From Saccoglossus kowalevskii (lineage: Eukaryota; Hemichordata; Enteropneusta; Harrimaniidae): DNA of 37,281 nucleotides. Made by a program: the position numbers and the translations under genes. How positions within the stretch are numbered: the first letter of the stretch is position 1; each line of letters opens with the position of its first letter. The stretch is taken from positions 118,881 through 156,161 of the forward strand of contig NW_003108596.1 of NCBI RefSeq assembly GCF_000003605.2, in the 5' to 3' direction. Shown here one piece after another: positions 1-11,526 of this stretch. The notes under the pieces were generated by a model, which had not been told where the DNA came from, did not search any database, and saw only the letters and a list, made by a program, of their open reading frames with translations.

Positions 1-321
1 AAAAAGACCTTGTGTGGGCTGGGGGGGGGTCTGTGTATAAAAGGGGTGAATTCGGATTAATTACATCCTTTTTGAAGTTGCAGGGTTAACCCTCAGATTT
101 TTAAATTCAGAGATAATATTATACCAATGTTGTCCCAAGTACATGGTAGATAACATTATCTTTGAGTGGTCTTAACAGGGAGATAAAATTACGCAGTCAT
201 ATCAATATTGACCAACCATTTCAATATTTTAGCAATGTTTAGTCAAATTCAGCTGTTTTGACTATTTGCGCATGTTTTATTAATAGTAGGATGAATTACT
301 AATGGACGTTAACATTTCATT

Positions 322-600
322 ATGGCAAAAAGTGGTAGGGAATACTATATAATTACTAGTTAAACAGCTTACCACTGATGGCGATTTGAATCGTTCTACT
401 ATTACACTGAGCGATGCCCGACATACTCAAGTCTTCAGTTGATTAAAGCGACCCTCATATGTAGTACCTTACCTTGAGACAGCCTGAGGTCAACGTACCG
501 AGAAAGTCGTACTTGCACCAGAAAATGACGAAACCATTTTACTCACATGGCTACTCTGAGGACGCAACCATTATTTTACTGGGTAAAGAAATGGAATGAG
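322..600. repeat. Large dispersed repeat, copy A (partial)
   Basis: Contains AGGGAATACTATATAATTAC, AAACAGCTTACCACTGATGG and GACATACTCAAGTCTTCAGTTG, then GAAAGTCGTACTTGCA, in the same order as 5170-5400 and 2345-2780. More decayed than copies B and C. Confidence 0.8.
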
Positions 601-1804
601 CACAATAATGGGCTAGACGCAGCCGAGTTAATGCCATAGTGGAGCAGTACAGACACAGGCAAAAACTAAATATACATACATTGGTTTGAGAAAGAATAAA
701 TGGACAGTGTGGTGAGTGCATCTAGGGTTGGAAAATAACCAAAATAACCTTGAGCACCGAGTCAGAAAGACCAATGAATTTCCCAAGCTCCAGAGCTGGT
801 TCTATTTTTTATCACACAAATCGATACTGAAAAAGCATTCCACCACAACCAGACAATATAAAAACTTGCGGTGTTCTTCCTAACATTGTGTCAACTTTTC
901 ATGGCTATTCAGTAATTATGTTTACAAATTATTTTCCGAATCAGTTGGGAATAAGATTTCTGTATTGGGGCTTCCAACTTATTTACTTTTTGACATATTT
1001 TATTGAGGGAATACAAAAAACCAGTATCATTATTTTTTTTTTATTATGTTTGAATTTTAATTGGTAAGTTCTTTTAGAGTTAAAGAGTTTTGCTTGGCAC
1101 ATTTAAAACGCTGATTATTGCTGACATGTTGAATTGTGTTTAATTGTTCTGCGTTTTTGATGAAATACTTGTAAATCTACGACATGACACTGATAGAGCA
1201 TGTTTCCGTCGTGTTGTATGCTCCATAATACTAATACACGGAAGCGAATTGCAATCCCAGAAATACATTTACATCGATTTGGTTGTTGTTTATTAACATA
1301 TATAAGCACTATTTCATTTCAATCGGGCATTCCATTTTTTAATTGGGTTATTCTGAAAGTACTGGTGTCTGTCAATGTTATTGACATTTAGCATATTAAG
1401 GACAGCGTCATCAATGGGCGATCTATCTGTCATTCTCGTTGGATCACGGGAAATGGATCACGTCGTATGCATAACGAAGCTGAATAGCAACTTTACGGTT
1501 TGCATTTATCCCCCGATTTATAGCACTATAAAAGGTGTTAGAATTGTGATTTATTTTCTTAATTTGACTATCTATGTCGGTTGTCACTATAACAAGTGTG
1601 GGTCTATTGCATGGGGTAGTATCGGTCGAAAAGACCTGTTAGTTTCCGAACTCCCGGTCCTACACAAAATCAAGATGTCTCGGAACGATGAACCGGCGTC
1701 AATTCGGCGTCACCGAGTGCGTCAGTGTCGCTTGCATATGCTACAAAGGGTCATTTTCCATATTTTCAACTGTGTATCCAGTAACATACAATACATACTT
1801 TTGT
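600..1804. other. No gene recognised
   Basis: AT-rich sequence. The longest plus-strand frame (1375-1818) has no recognisable domain and overlaps the start of repeat copy B. Homopolymer T runs occur near 1029. Confidence 0.5.
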
Positions 1805-3545
1805 ATTATTGTGAATGATGAAAGATCATTACGGATACAGGTGTTGAGTGTAGATATAACCCAGAATTTGTATTGTGAATACGACATACACATGAAGCCA
1901 TAATGAGAAATATTTGACTCAATGCGTTGACCAAGCAGTCAAGCCAAAGTAACTTTGGTCTGAGTGTCAGTTGAAATTACGTGACCTAACTTGATATACC
2001 ACATGACTGAAATATGTGATCGGATTGGATCACGTTTGGCGATGAAATGAATTATGTATGACATAATAATTTAATTATGGTGGGAATTACTGTTTATTTT
2101 GTTAAGGAGAAAATACATTATAAACACTGTGTTGAAATTGAGCGCATTTAGTTTAAAATTAAGCTGTATTTGCTTACTCGTGCATTATATGTGTTCTGTC
2201 AGCTCTGATCTCAGTACATAACTGAATAAATTCAACTATTTACATAATACCGGAAATATTCGCCTGTGTCCATCTTTTCGAATGAGGCACACACACACAG
2301 CGATATCATAACCATACATTACCAAAAAGTCAATCAGTACAATGTGCGAGGGAATACCATACAAATAAAAGTTAAACAGCTTACCATTGGTGGTGATTTT
2401 AATCGTCCTACTATTACATTGAGCGATGTTCGACATCTTCAAGTCTTGTCCCGAGATTACACCGACCCTTCTACTGTATGTGGTGTGTTCACGTAAGCAG
2501 TGGCGGCCGCACCGGGGTGGGGCAGAGGGGGTGGTCGCCCCTCGAAAACAATGTTGGGGGCGTCGCTCCCCCCCAAATCAAGCTGAAACTCTTTGTGTCC
2601 GCAAAATTTCCCCGTCAAAATGCAGGAAATCGCGTTTCAGCGGGTCTAGATTTCAGATCTCGCCCCTCGTGCAAAATGTCGTGCTACCGCCTCTGGTAAG
2701 GTAATTCAGTGTACCGAAAAAGTCGTACTTACATTGCATCAGCAAAAGACGAAACCATTGTAATAATACTTGAGGACATAGAGACTCGGATAGGGCGCAA
2801 CCATTATTGCAATATATCAATAACAAATATACTGTTAAAACCCAGCTAGCAAATATACCCCATACTAAAAGCATCGTTTTTCAATTTCTAAAATCAATTT
2901 ATTTTTTGCGCATTTCATATCCATTCGACCAACTCTATACCAGGAAAATAACCAGAATCAAAGAAATCGAACGTCACGTACACACGGCTGCTGAACACGC
3001 ACCTACCACGTTAATATCACGTTGCAACCACACAATGCAGTGTATTACAGACCACTTATAGCCGACACTGGCCTTCAACACAATGGTGAACTGACGTGAT
3101 ACTAAGATATATAAAACTAAGCACCATGTTGGTAAGCGACCCTCGAAGCAAAATATAAACTCAGGTTCTGTGTATATTTTCGACGTGAACATCAAAAACC
3201 AGAATATCCGACCAATCAACTGTTTTTTTCTCGATCTCGAATACACTTTATAATCTCAAATGTTGTCATGATATACTTTCCTTCAATAAGACAGTTCAAA
3301 CTTTCCTGTGACCAATTAGTGGATCCAATACTACTATTGGCCATTTTACTGTGTTCCCGCACATTTTTTTGACAGGTTTAAGTGTAGGGCAATAAAAAAC
3401 GAATACTTACGTGTAAAAATTGAAAGTAGTATACCATTGAGCTGATTTATTAAGTGACAAAATCTACCCTTCGCTGTCTCTATGAGAACAGTACGACTAC
3501 AGTGCCGTCCTCATTCAAACAGAATTGCGTTGCGTTAAAAGTAAA
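1805..3545. repeat. Large dispersed repeat, copy B
   Basis: Same landmark series as copy C: TTGGATCACGTTT (2025), AAACAGCTTACCATTGG (2374), GATTTTAATCGTCCTACTAT, CACCACGTTAATATCACGTTG (about 3004) and TGAGCTGATTTATTAAG (about 3440). It carries the 2498-2695 insertion. It is not obviously coding; what kind of element it is remains unknown. Confidence 0.88.
2498..2695. mobile_element. GC-rich MITE, 198 bp, with 5-bp target-site duplication
   Basis: CAGTGGCGG at the left end pairs with CCGCCTCTG at the right (one mismatch). GTAAG flanks both sides (2493-2497 and 2696-2700). Copy C of the host repeat has the empty site at 5318-5330. The element is much GC-richer than its surroundings. The 5-bp duplication with CAG termini does not let me name the superfamily. 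Confidence 0.9.
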
Positions 3546-4027
3546 GGAAACTTGCAAATGAAAATGCACGGAAAATGATAAACAAAGTGATTTATGCTGA
3601 GCCAATATAGTAGTTAATAAAAAGTCAATATAAAGAGAAAATGTTGTATATTCATTATCGAATTTGTGACAAAAATATATTTCGTAACGGACATTTTTGT
3701 GGCTTTAAACTGTGTTACATCGGTCTCATTAAGACGTGATTTTGTTCATTATGAATATTTATAAATATTTATAAAACATTTATCTCGAAAGACCCCAACG
3801 CTTCATTCAAATGCAAAGATGTTTTTATTGGCTGTAACAACCATTTGGTAGTGCACATAAGTCTTCGCGTGGTATCTTACCATTGTCCGATTTACTGCCT
3901 TGAATGCAGAAAACGTGTTTAAACCCCCTGTAATTACAGTAATTCCTTTGCTGAAATCCAGTTTAACAACTTTGAGATCAAGTGTTATTATCGTTTGACA
4001 CAGATCCTTAAATTGTGAATGCGAGCC

Positions 4028-4064
4028 AAGGTCAAGGTCAAGAATCGTTAAAGGTAACTGACCT
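4028..4064. promoter_or_regulatory. Cluster of AGGTCA half-sites
   Basis: AAGGTCAAGGTCA (4028-4040) is a direct repeat of AGGTCA with no spacer, followed by TGACCT in inverted orientation at 4059-4064. AGGTCA is the nuclear-receptor half-site. No gene starts nearby, and the motif also occurs by chance in animal repeats, so function is doubtful. Confidence 0.2.
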
Positions 4065-4428
4065 CAGTGGAGTTCTACGAGCGGTATTCACCCGTTACGG
4101 TTGTGATTAGTTATTTTAGTTGAACTCTCCATTTGAAATTTATATATGTAGTCACCATGAAACAAAATCACGTCTTCATGGAACCTTGTGTATATAACGC
4201 TCGTTTCAAAGTAGATTGAAACAATAAAGGTTTTAGTCTTTACATTATGAAAAATGTTCTCAAAACAATTTTGTTTTTTTTCCTAATATGAAAGATGTGT
4301 AACATACATCTGAATGTTCAGATTTTTCCACGTGTCCACACAAATCCTATCGAACACTTTATGTATTGAGAATTAGAAAACAAGGCTAATAGAAGGGCCG
4401 TTTTTAATTGTTTGTCCCGCGCGTTAAA

Positions 4429-4806
4429 TCAGTAATCAGAAGAAAAAAACGATTCTGTAACATTGTGAATGTTGAAGGATCTTTGTGGGTTTTATAGTGT
4501 TGAAATAACCCAGAATCGTTATTATAAGTACGACTTAAAGGCACAGATTGACTGATTACGACATACACTTAAAGGCACAGATTGACTGTTCGGAATAAAG
4601 GGATCAGTAATCAGAAAAAAGAACGATTCCGAAATATTGTGAATGTTGAAGGATCTTTGTGGGTTTTATAGTGTTGAAATAACCCAGGATCTTTATTGTA
4701 AGTACGACTTCAAGGCACAGATTGACTGATTACGACATACACTTAAAGGCACAGATTGACTGATTACGACATACACTTAAAGGCACAGATTGACTGTTCG
4801 GACTAA
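4429..4806. repeat. 175-bp tandem duplication with nested short repeats
   Basis: TCAGTAATCAGAA starts at 4429 and 4604. Both units contain GTGAATGTTGAAGGATCTTT and AAGGCACAGATTGACTG. The latter motif is repeated two times in the first unit and three in the second, with TACGACATACACTTAAAGGC between. Confidence 0.93.
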
Positions 4807-6129
4807 GGTGACATAACTTGACATGTCACACGACTGAAAATGTATGATTTGATTGGATCACGTTTTTGCGATGAAAAATATCATAATTCTATTATGAAGA
4901 AAAGTACTGTTTAGTTAGTGAAGGAATCAATACATTTCTATAGTTATTTTTTGCATATTCACTAGTTTAATTGTGCGTATTATAGCTAAAAATTAAGTTC
5001 TATATAGTTTGCTTGTGCTTGCTCTGATATCTGCACATCACTGAATACATTCAACTATATACCTATTACCGAAAATATTCGTCTAGGTCCTTTGTTATTG
5101 AGGCACACACAGCGATATTGTGATCCAGACAATCCTTGTCGCAAAAAGTTGTCAATTGGTACAAAGTGCGAGGGAATACTATATAATTTCAAGTTAAACA
5201 GCTTACCACTGGTGGCGATTTGAATCGTCCTACTATTACATTGAGCGAAGTCCGACATACTCAAGTCTTCAGTTGTCCCGAGGTTACACCGACCCTTCTA
5301 CTGTATGTTGTGCGTTCACGTAGGGCAGTTCAATGTACCGACTAAGTCGTACTTACATTGCATCAGAAAAACGACGAAACCATTGTAATAATACTTCAAA
5401 GGAGACTAGACAGGGCGCAACCATTATTGCAATATCGTGGAGTGTCGATGACAAATACAATGTCAGAACCCAGCTAGCAAGTATATCCCGTAATGATAAA
5501 GCGTCCTTATTCAATTTTCTAAATTCATTCTATATTTTGCGCATACATTTATATCCACACTTGCATTACAATCAACTCTAAATATACCAGAAACATATAA
5601 ACCAGAATTTAAAATGTGACGTCACGTACACACCGCATACTGAACACGCACCCACCACGTTAATATCACGTTGTAACCACACAATTAAGTGTAATACAGA
5701 CCACTTATGGTGGATGCTTGCCCTCAATTCAGTGGTAAACTGGCACAAAGCAGCTCAGCGCATCTGTTCATCTCAGCGTTTCGAATAGTCTAACAATATT
5801 TTTGTTTTCAAAGGTATATAATGTAGAACCGTGATCAGTACTAAGTGACCGAAAGCGGTTTACATATAGCTAAATTTCATATATCTCGACTTAAACATTC
5901 GAAACCAGAATGACTATTTATCAAATGATTTCTCTGGATCTGCAATTGTTCACTCAACTGCTGTCAGGATATATTTTCCTTCAATAAACTTTTAAATTTT
6001 GTGTGCGACACATGTCTTCAAGTTCGCAACTGAATTTTGTTATGACGTCTATCTTGCAGGTAAATTATGTCACGCGATACGCCGTAGTACGAAATGATAA
6101 CATGAGGTATTACGTAGCAACTACATGAA

Positions 6130-6610
6130 GCATGTCGTCGTGACTAAATGTCATGACGTATGTCGTAGCAACTAAATTATGTCATTACACATGTCGTAGC
6201 AACTAAATTGTGTCATTACACGTGTCGTAGCAACTAAATTATGTCATTACAAGTGTCGTAGCAACTAAATTATGTCATTACACATGTCGTAGCAACTAAA
6301 TTATGTCATTACACATGTCGTAGCAACTAAATTATGTCATTACACGTGTCGTAGCAACTAAATTATGTCATCACACATGTCGTAGCAACTAAATTATGTC
6401 ATTACACGTGCCGTAGCAACTAAATTATGTCATTACACGTGTCGTAGCAACTAAATTATGTCATCACACATGTCGTAGCAACTAAATTATGTCATTACAC
6501 GTGCCGTAGCAACTAAAATATGTCATTACACGTGTCGTAACAACTAAATTATGTCATTACAAGTGTCGTAGCAACTAAATTAAGTCATTACAAGTGTCGT
6601 AACAGATACA
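6130..6610. repeat. 31-bp minisatellite, about 15 copies
   Basis: GTCGTAGCAACTAAATTATG plus TCATTACACAT recurs every 31 bp from 6162 to 6596, with degenerate units before 6162. Units alternate between CACATG and CACGTG at one position. It sits inside repeat copy C and is absent from copy B. Confidence 0.97.
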
Positions 6611-6798
6611 TTATGTCAAATCGGGCAAAGAATATTCTATGTCGGAATAAAATGTATGCCGTAAAAAATGCATACATATGTGTACAAATTGATACAAATA
6701 AAAAGTTCAAACATTCTGTCATGAAAGTAAAATAATATTGAGCTGATTTATTAAATCTTCCTTTACCTGTTTCTGTGAGAATTTCTCATAAAACAGTA

Positions 6799-6994
6799 TA
6801 AGGTAGAATACTTTATTTTTGCGTGGAATTAATTTTCGCTATTTTCGCTGAAGGAATGTTTCAGTGAAAATAAAATCCAGCGAATATACCTTTTTTTCCT
6901 ATATTTTGTCAAAAATCAGTGAACATAAATTCAAAACAAAGCACCGAAAATGTCTTTTCAGCGAAAATCAATTCCAGCTAAAATAAAGTATTTT
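6799..6994. mobile_element. MITE, 196 bp, with long terminal inverted repeats
   Basis: Left AATACTTTATTTTTGCGTGG plus AATTAATTTTCGCT pairs with the right end, whose reverse complement reads AATACTTTATTTTAGCTGGA plus ATTGATTTTCGCT: about 35 bp with few mismatches. ACAGTA flanks both sides (6793-6798 and 6995-7000). The sister repeat copy has a single ACAGTA at 3488-3493 and no insertion. Subterminal TTTTCGCTG and CAGCGAA motifs recur inside. No coding capacity. Confidence 0.88.
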
Positions 6995-7202
6995 ACAGTA
7001 ATACAACATTATGACTACTGTGCCGTTGTCATTCAAGCAGCACTGCGTTGGGTTGAGAGTAAAGGAAACCCCTGCTCGCAGACACTTATGTATATTCATT
7101 TAACCAAATTTGCTGCATTCGCAACTGAATAGAAAAGTAAATTGTGGTGACAGCGTAAATCTTTGCAATATATCAGTAAGCGTGACACGTGTACGTCTGC
7201 AG

Positions 7203-7337
7203 TTATGTTATGTTATGTTATGTTATGTTATGTTATGTTATGTTATGTTATGTTATGTTATGTTATGTTATGTTATGTTATGTTATGTTATGTTATGTTA
7301 TGTTATGTTATGTTATGTTATGTTATGTTATGTTATG
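7203..7337. repeat. (TTATG)27 microsatellite
   Basis: 135 bp of perfect TTATG repeats. The pentamer has no stop in the plus-strand frames, so it creates long artificial frames of the type MLCYV repeated; these are not genes. Confidence 0.99.
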
Positions 7338-7372
7338 TTGGAAATAGCGTTTCAGAGGGTCTAGATTTCATG
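7338..7372. mobile_element. Fragment of the 2498-2695 MITE family
   Basis: TTGGAAATAGCGTTTCAG then AGGGTCTAGATTTCA matches the interior of the intact element (GGAAATCGCGTTTCAG then CGGGTCTAGATTTCA, about 2627-2655). It directly abuts the pentamer array. Confidence 0.75.
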
Positions 7373-7602
7373 GTTGGTGAGCGGATCTCTCATACATTCA
7401 GTTGCATCAATTGGAAACAACCAATGTATTATTATTACATATGTGTAATATGGGAAATATTTTCGAAAAAACTACTCAAAACAAAAAAAGTTGGCCTCCA
7501 GTGGATACAATGGACTAAATATAATAACATATTGCATGTGAGTCACTTTTTAGTACTCTCTCAGGTTTCAACAAATTCCTTTTCTAAAGGGATGTCCAAT
7601 TG

Positions 7603-7884
7603 TTCGAGTTACGAAAATCGAGTTACAGAAATGACCACGCCCACTTTTGTGAAACCACGCCCAAGTTGTAACTAGACGTTCAATTAACAGTTAACAGAAC
7701 AGAGTTACGGGCAACATATGTTTAGTTTCGTCCACATTCGGTAAACCGAACTTTTTAAAAATAACAGTTAACTAAACTTCGAGTTACGGACAGCATATAT
7801 TTTTTTATTTTGTTTAACTTTCAAAGTTCGAGTCATGAACAACACAGAATTTGTTGTTTAACGTCCAACATTCAGTAACTCGAA
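7603..7884. repeat. Repeat block with TTCGAGTTAC at both ends in inverted orientation
   Basis: TTCGAGTTAC at 7603-7612 is mirrored by GTAACTCGAA at 7875-7884. Inside, the phrase GAGTTACGGRCARCATAT recurs near 7702 and 7780. It could be a small DNA-transposon derivative with internal repeats. No target-site duplication was identified. Confidence 0.4.
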
Positions 7885-7911
7885 TTTTAACAGTTAACAT
7901 AACTTCTTATT

Positions 7912-8195
7912 TATAATATAATCGTGGTCCTTCGCTCATATTCATCAAGTTACCAAATTCATATTTGCCACGTAATCATGTTTCTTTGCTCATATTTATA
8001 ATATAATGGTGGTCCGTCGCTCATATTTGCCACGTAATCATGGTCCTTCGCTCATATTCATCAAGTTTCCAAATTCGCTCATATTTGCCACGTAATCATG
8101 TTTCTTTGCTCATATTTATAATATAATGGTGATCCGTCGCTCATATTTTCCACGTAATCATGGTCCTTCGCTCATATTTATCAAGTTATCAAATT
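7912..8195. repeat. Tandem repeat of about 118 bp, 2.3 copies
   Basis: Units starting GGTCCTTCGCTCATATT at 7926, 8042 and 8162 share TTTGCCACGTAATCATG and TTTCTTTGCTCATATTTATA. Each unit is itself built from shorter CGCTCATATTT-type modules. Confidence 0.88.
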
Positions 8196-8966
8196 TGTGA
8201 ACAAACGATTCGGTCCTTCGTTTTAGTGAGTACCACGAATTGAATTAAGATGAATAAAATTAATTCTAACCACATTATATTTAGTACTGTCCCATGGTGC
8301 TATCTTCGGGGGCGGAGCTACGTCACGGGCGAAGAGCCGGTGAAAATAGCTAAATTCGAGAAAACAAAACAAACCAACTTTGAAGTAATTTTGTACAACC
8401 AAATTTATACATGTTACACACGCAGAGGTAATCTTGTTGCACTGTTCAGGGGAGTCTCAACAACCATCCTAAAGTACCGTTTTCTGGGAGTTTTCGGCCT
8501 TTGTTTTCATCGTGATTGTTACCAGGCGGTGAAAATGCCCGGATGTCCATCCCCAAGTAGGTTTTACTCTCAGTCCCTCAACAGTGTTGTTGTTAATCCT
8601 GTGGACTAAATTTATCTCTCCCAGGCCGGGAGAAATCAGAAATCAACATGACTCGAATTTCACATTTTGTTTTATTTGAATGAGGTTTAGGTATTGTTCT
8701 GAGTTGGGATTTTGAGCTGGCAGCAAATAATGTTCCACGGTCGGCATCACACACAGTAGACGCAGTTGGATTTCGGTATATAGCATACTGTTACAATGAT
8801 TTTGTAATGCATTTTATTTGTGTCTGTAGCATTGTCGTTGCAGCCTTTGAGTGGAAGGTGCTTGAATAAATAGAGAATAAGACATGTTCTTCAGGAATAA
8901 GTTTTCTCCCACCATACGAGTATGTTAAATCTTATTGGATACCTACCCAGGTTTATGTGAGGTTGA

Positions 8967-9275
8967 CTTCTAAGTGAAGTTGTGGGAGTGAGGTCAAGAA
9001 CGGAAATAAACCCGTATGACGGACAGTGTAACCTAACGGTGGCTATCTATTCGTCTAGAGTGGTCTGTGCTGAAATACCACTGGAAAACCATTTGTTGAC
9101 GTCATTGTCGTCCAGTTCTGCCGGGAACGAAATCACCAGGCCCACTGATTATGAAATTGTGTTTGCTGCAAAAATAAAGGATAAAACCCGAGGCATTACC
9201 GCGGCAGGCAACGCTCTCGACGATCTCCGACCCGGTCTCCTGCCTCCGAAACCAAAGGAACTAAAAGTCCCATAA
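8967..9275 (+). CDS. Possible coding fragment, unidentified
   Basis: Frame open from 8967 to the TAA at 9273-9275, about 100 codons, with no ATG at its start. Segments such as EINPYDGQCNLTVAIYSSRV and PTDYEIVFAAKIKDKTRG look more protein-like than the neighbouring frames, and GC content rises here. An AG at 8950 gives stops in all frames, so no supported splice acceptor joins it to another exon. It may be an exon, an exapted repeat or chance. I do not recognise the product. Confidence 0.22.
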   Translation, partial: LLSEVVGVRSRTEINPYDGQCNLTVAIYSSRVVCAEIPLENHLLTSLSSSSAGNEITRPTDYEIVFAAKIKDKTRGITAAGNALDDLRPGLLPPKPKELKVP

Positions 9276-10824
9276 CGAAAACCACAGCAAAGAAATACTT
9301 GTCTCATTCATTTGTAATTCCACAGAGTCGGCTTGGGTCAGTTGGACTTTCCGCAAAAAAATATCATTTTTTTTCAATTTTTAAATGACATTTAGCAATT
9401 GATGATATTTATCACTGATATGTCTGTTTTGTGAGAATAAAAAAAAAAAACACTTTGTTGCTAGTAAGTTGCAAAGTTGCGTGTAATTTATTGTATAATT
9501 CTTTTGTCTCCCACAAGTGAAATGCGGCTTATCGTCCACAGCAAATCCATGAATCTGATTGGTCAACAAGGTCTAGCTCGCCGTGTGATAATGATGAACT
9601 TGGTACCATGTCTATCTTGAATTGGTCGATGGGCGTTCTGGGATGTCCAGGGCTATATGCCGTAATTATTTGATGCAACCTCTCCAGTCATGGCCACTTA
9701 ATTGTTACGGCACATAAACCACAGCTATAACCTGACCACGATTTAAAGCTTACCTACCTATACGGTTAATGCTGGTGCCAAATAATTAAAGTCAGTGGCA
9801 CAGTCTTTGAGAGTTACCTGAGTAAACTAAGGCCCTGGCAATCTAAAGTTTTCGTTTCCGACGTTTGAGACATCGTTAATCATTTTGGAGGCGCATCCAA
9901 TTATAGATGGCATGGCGATTATAGATGTGTTCTCGCTGGACGAAATAAGCCGTTGTCACAACGCCTTTTATTTGAGAACGATGTTAAAATGTGTGTGTGT
10001 GTGAATACGCATTTGTGATATGATATTGTGATATAACAATCATCGGAAATAATATCATTTCTGAATAACATTATTCAAATTTCATTTAGAATAACATATT
10101 GCGACGAATAAATCCCCTGAGACTGCAAAGAAATTAAACTAATTGTCACTCATTGATTGTTAGAATTCATGTTATGACTTCTTCGAAAATCAACCTCGAT
10201 GACAATCATTTTTGTGTTGTTAACATTTCCTGATAGACACACATCTAATTATGAACCACATACGAGTATTACATTCCACAACGCTCAGGTCTGACCAATC
10301 AGCTACCGGCATTACCCTCGAAAATGTACATACATCACTTTCAAAATTGAATGATTAGTATCAACGATACTCAAAATATACTCATATATTTGCAGACTTT
10401 GCAGACATAGAGAATGTTTCGTAGAGGTCGTTTTTGTAGAGGTCGTAATTGGACCCTGCACAGTAAGATAACATGACCAGAACCAAGCCTCCCCCAATCT
10501 TTCTTGATCTATTGTGATTAATTCCCCGCTACGTGCAAATGCATGCGTTATTTCTGCAACTATATACATGACAACGCAACCTGTATTGTCATTTCTAGCC
10601 GTGCCTAACAGAAGTACATGTGTCGTGAGTTTTATTTCAATTTTGAGACTGGTACGGTCATGTAGGAAGGGGAGGAGCTAATAATATCTTGAGGCGAGAC
10701 AAAATAGTCGTTTGTATTGCACTCACGTACGCTAAAGGCAGCCATCCATGTCCATTGCGTAATCGTTCTACAATACAATGCGCATACCGCTTAACCGCAG
10801 GGTTTACCATCAGATCGATGAGTG
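9276..10824. other. No gene recognised
   Basis: Non-repetitive, AT-rich. A stem TGCCGTAA/TTACGGCA (9658-9712) spans about 40 bp of loop. No domain-like frame was seen. Confidence 0.5.
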
Positions 10825-10899
10825 GGTCAGCGAGTGGGGTGAACGTACTACGCTACTATGGGTCACAGTGGCGCAATGCCCTTTTCACACGAAATACAT
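10825..10899. repeat. 75-bp duplicated segment, copy 1
   Basis: Shares GGTCAGCGAGTGGGGTGAAC, GGTCACAGTGGCGCAATGCC and CTTTTCACACGAAA with 11452-11526 at roughly 88 percent by eye. Function unknown. Confidence 0.8.
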
Positions 10900-11451
10900 G
10901 TAAACCTCCGGTATTTTAACGCGGACTCAGCACTTTGCTGTAATGTGTTCACCATAACATCGCATTCGATATTCAGACGGGCGCAAAACTGACTGTATTT
11001 TATCAGCTCATTTTTGGATAATATATTAAATTATATGTGGATTTTAGGGTGGTTTGATTTGTAGGTTTGGGCACAGTACCTCTATAGAGGGACTGGGATT
11101 TAGGTAAATATAGTGGAGTTAATTAATATGTGACAATTCCTTAATTTGCATCAATTTAACATAATTGGGGCTCTCTTAAACTGTCTTAGGCATGCACTAG
11201 AACTGCATATACTATATATCCTGACATAGCACAACAACGGGCCACATAACCCAAAATTACAGCCTACCTTATTTTTTGATGGATTTTGTATTTCACATAT
11301 CAACTAATTGAGAATCTACAAGACAGGTACATTTAAACATTCGAGATGACTACCATTATGGGACACATTTTTTCTTTCGTATATTACCGGTGACCAGACT
11401 ATAGCATCCACTTTTGGTATTTTCGGATAATATGTTTTTTGATTATATGTA

Positions 11452-11526
11452 GGTCAGCGAATGGGGTGAACGTACTAGGCTTCTATAGGTCACAGTAGCG
11501 CAATGCCCTTTTCACACGAAACACAT
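11452..11526. repeat. 75-bp duplicated segment, copy 2
   Basis: Direct repeat of 10825-10899 about 630 bp downstream. The flanks do not match, suggesting two insertions of the same short element or a local duplication. Confidence 0.8.

Larger units (their letters stand above)
4455..7075. repeat. Large dispersed repeat, copy C
   Basis: Diverged direct relative of 1805-3545. Shared landmarks include TTGGATCACGTTT (about 4853), AAACAGCTTACCACTGG (about 5195), GATTTGAATCGTCCTACTAT, AGTCGTACTTACATTGCATC, CACCACGTTAATATCACGTTG (about 5650) and TGAGCTGATTTATTAA (about 6740). Longer than copy B because of the minisatellite and the 6799-6994 MITE. No shared open frame. Confidence 0.88.

Noticed and set aside
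1375-1818. 147-codon plus-strand frame
   Set aside because: No recognisable domain, runs into repeat copy B, no splice or promoter support; most likely chance.
6950-7132. 60-codon plus-strand frame
   Set aside because: Lies across the right inverted repeat of the 6799-6994 MITE and its flank.
7110-7675. Long frames of repeated MLCYV
   Set aside because: They are a by-product of the TTATG pentamer, which has no stop in these frames; not a protein gene.
8250-8609. 119-codon plus-strand frame
   Set aside because: No recognisable domain; flanked by tandem repeats, and no splice sites or conservation could be judged.
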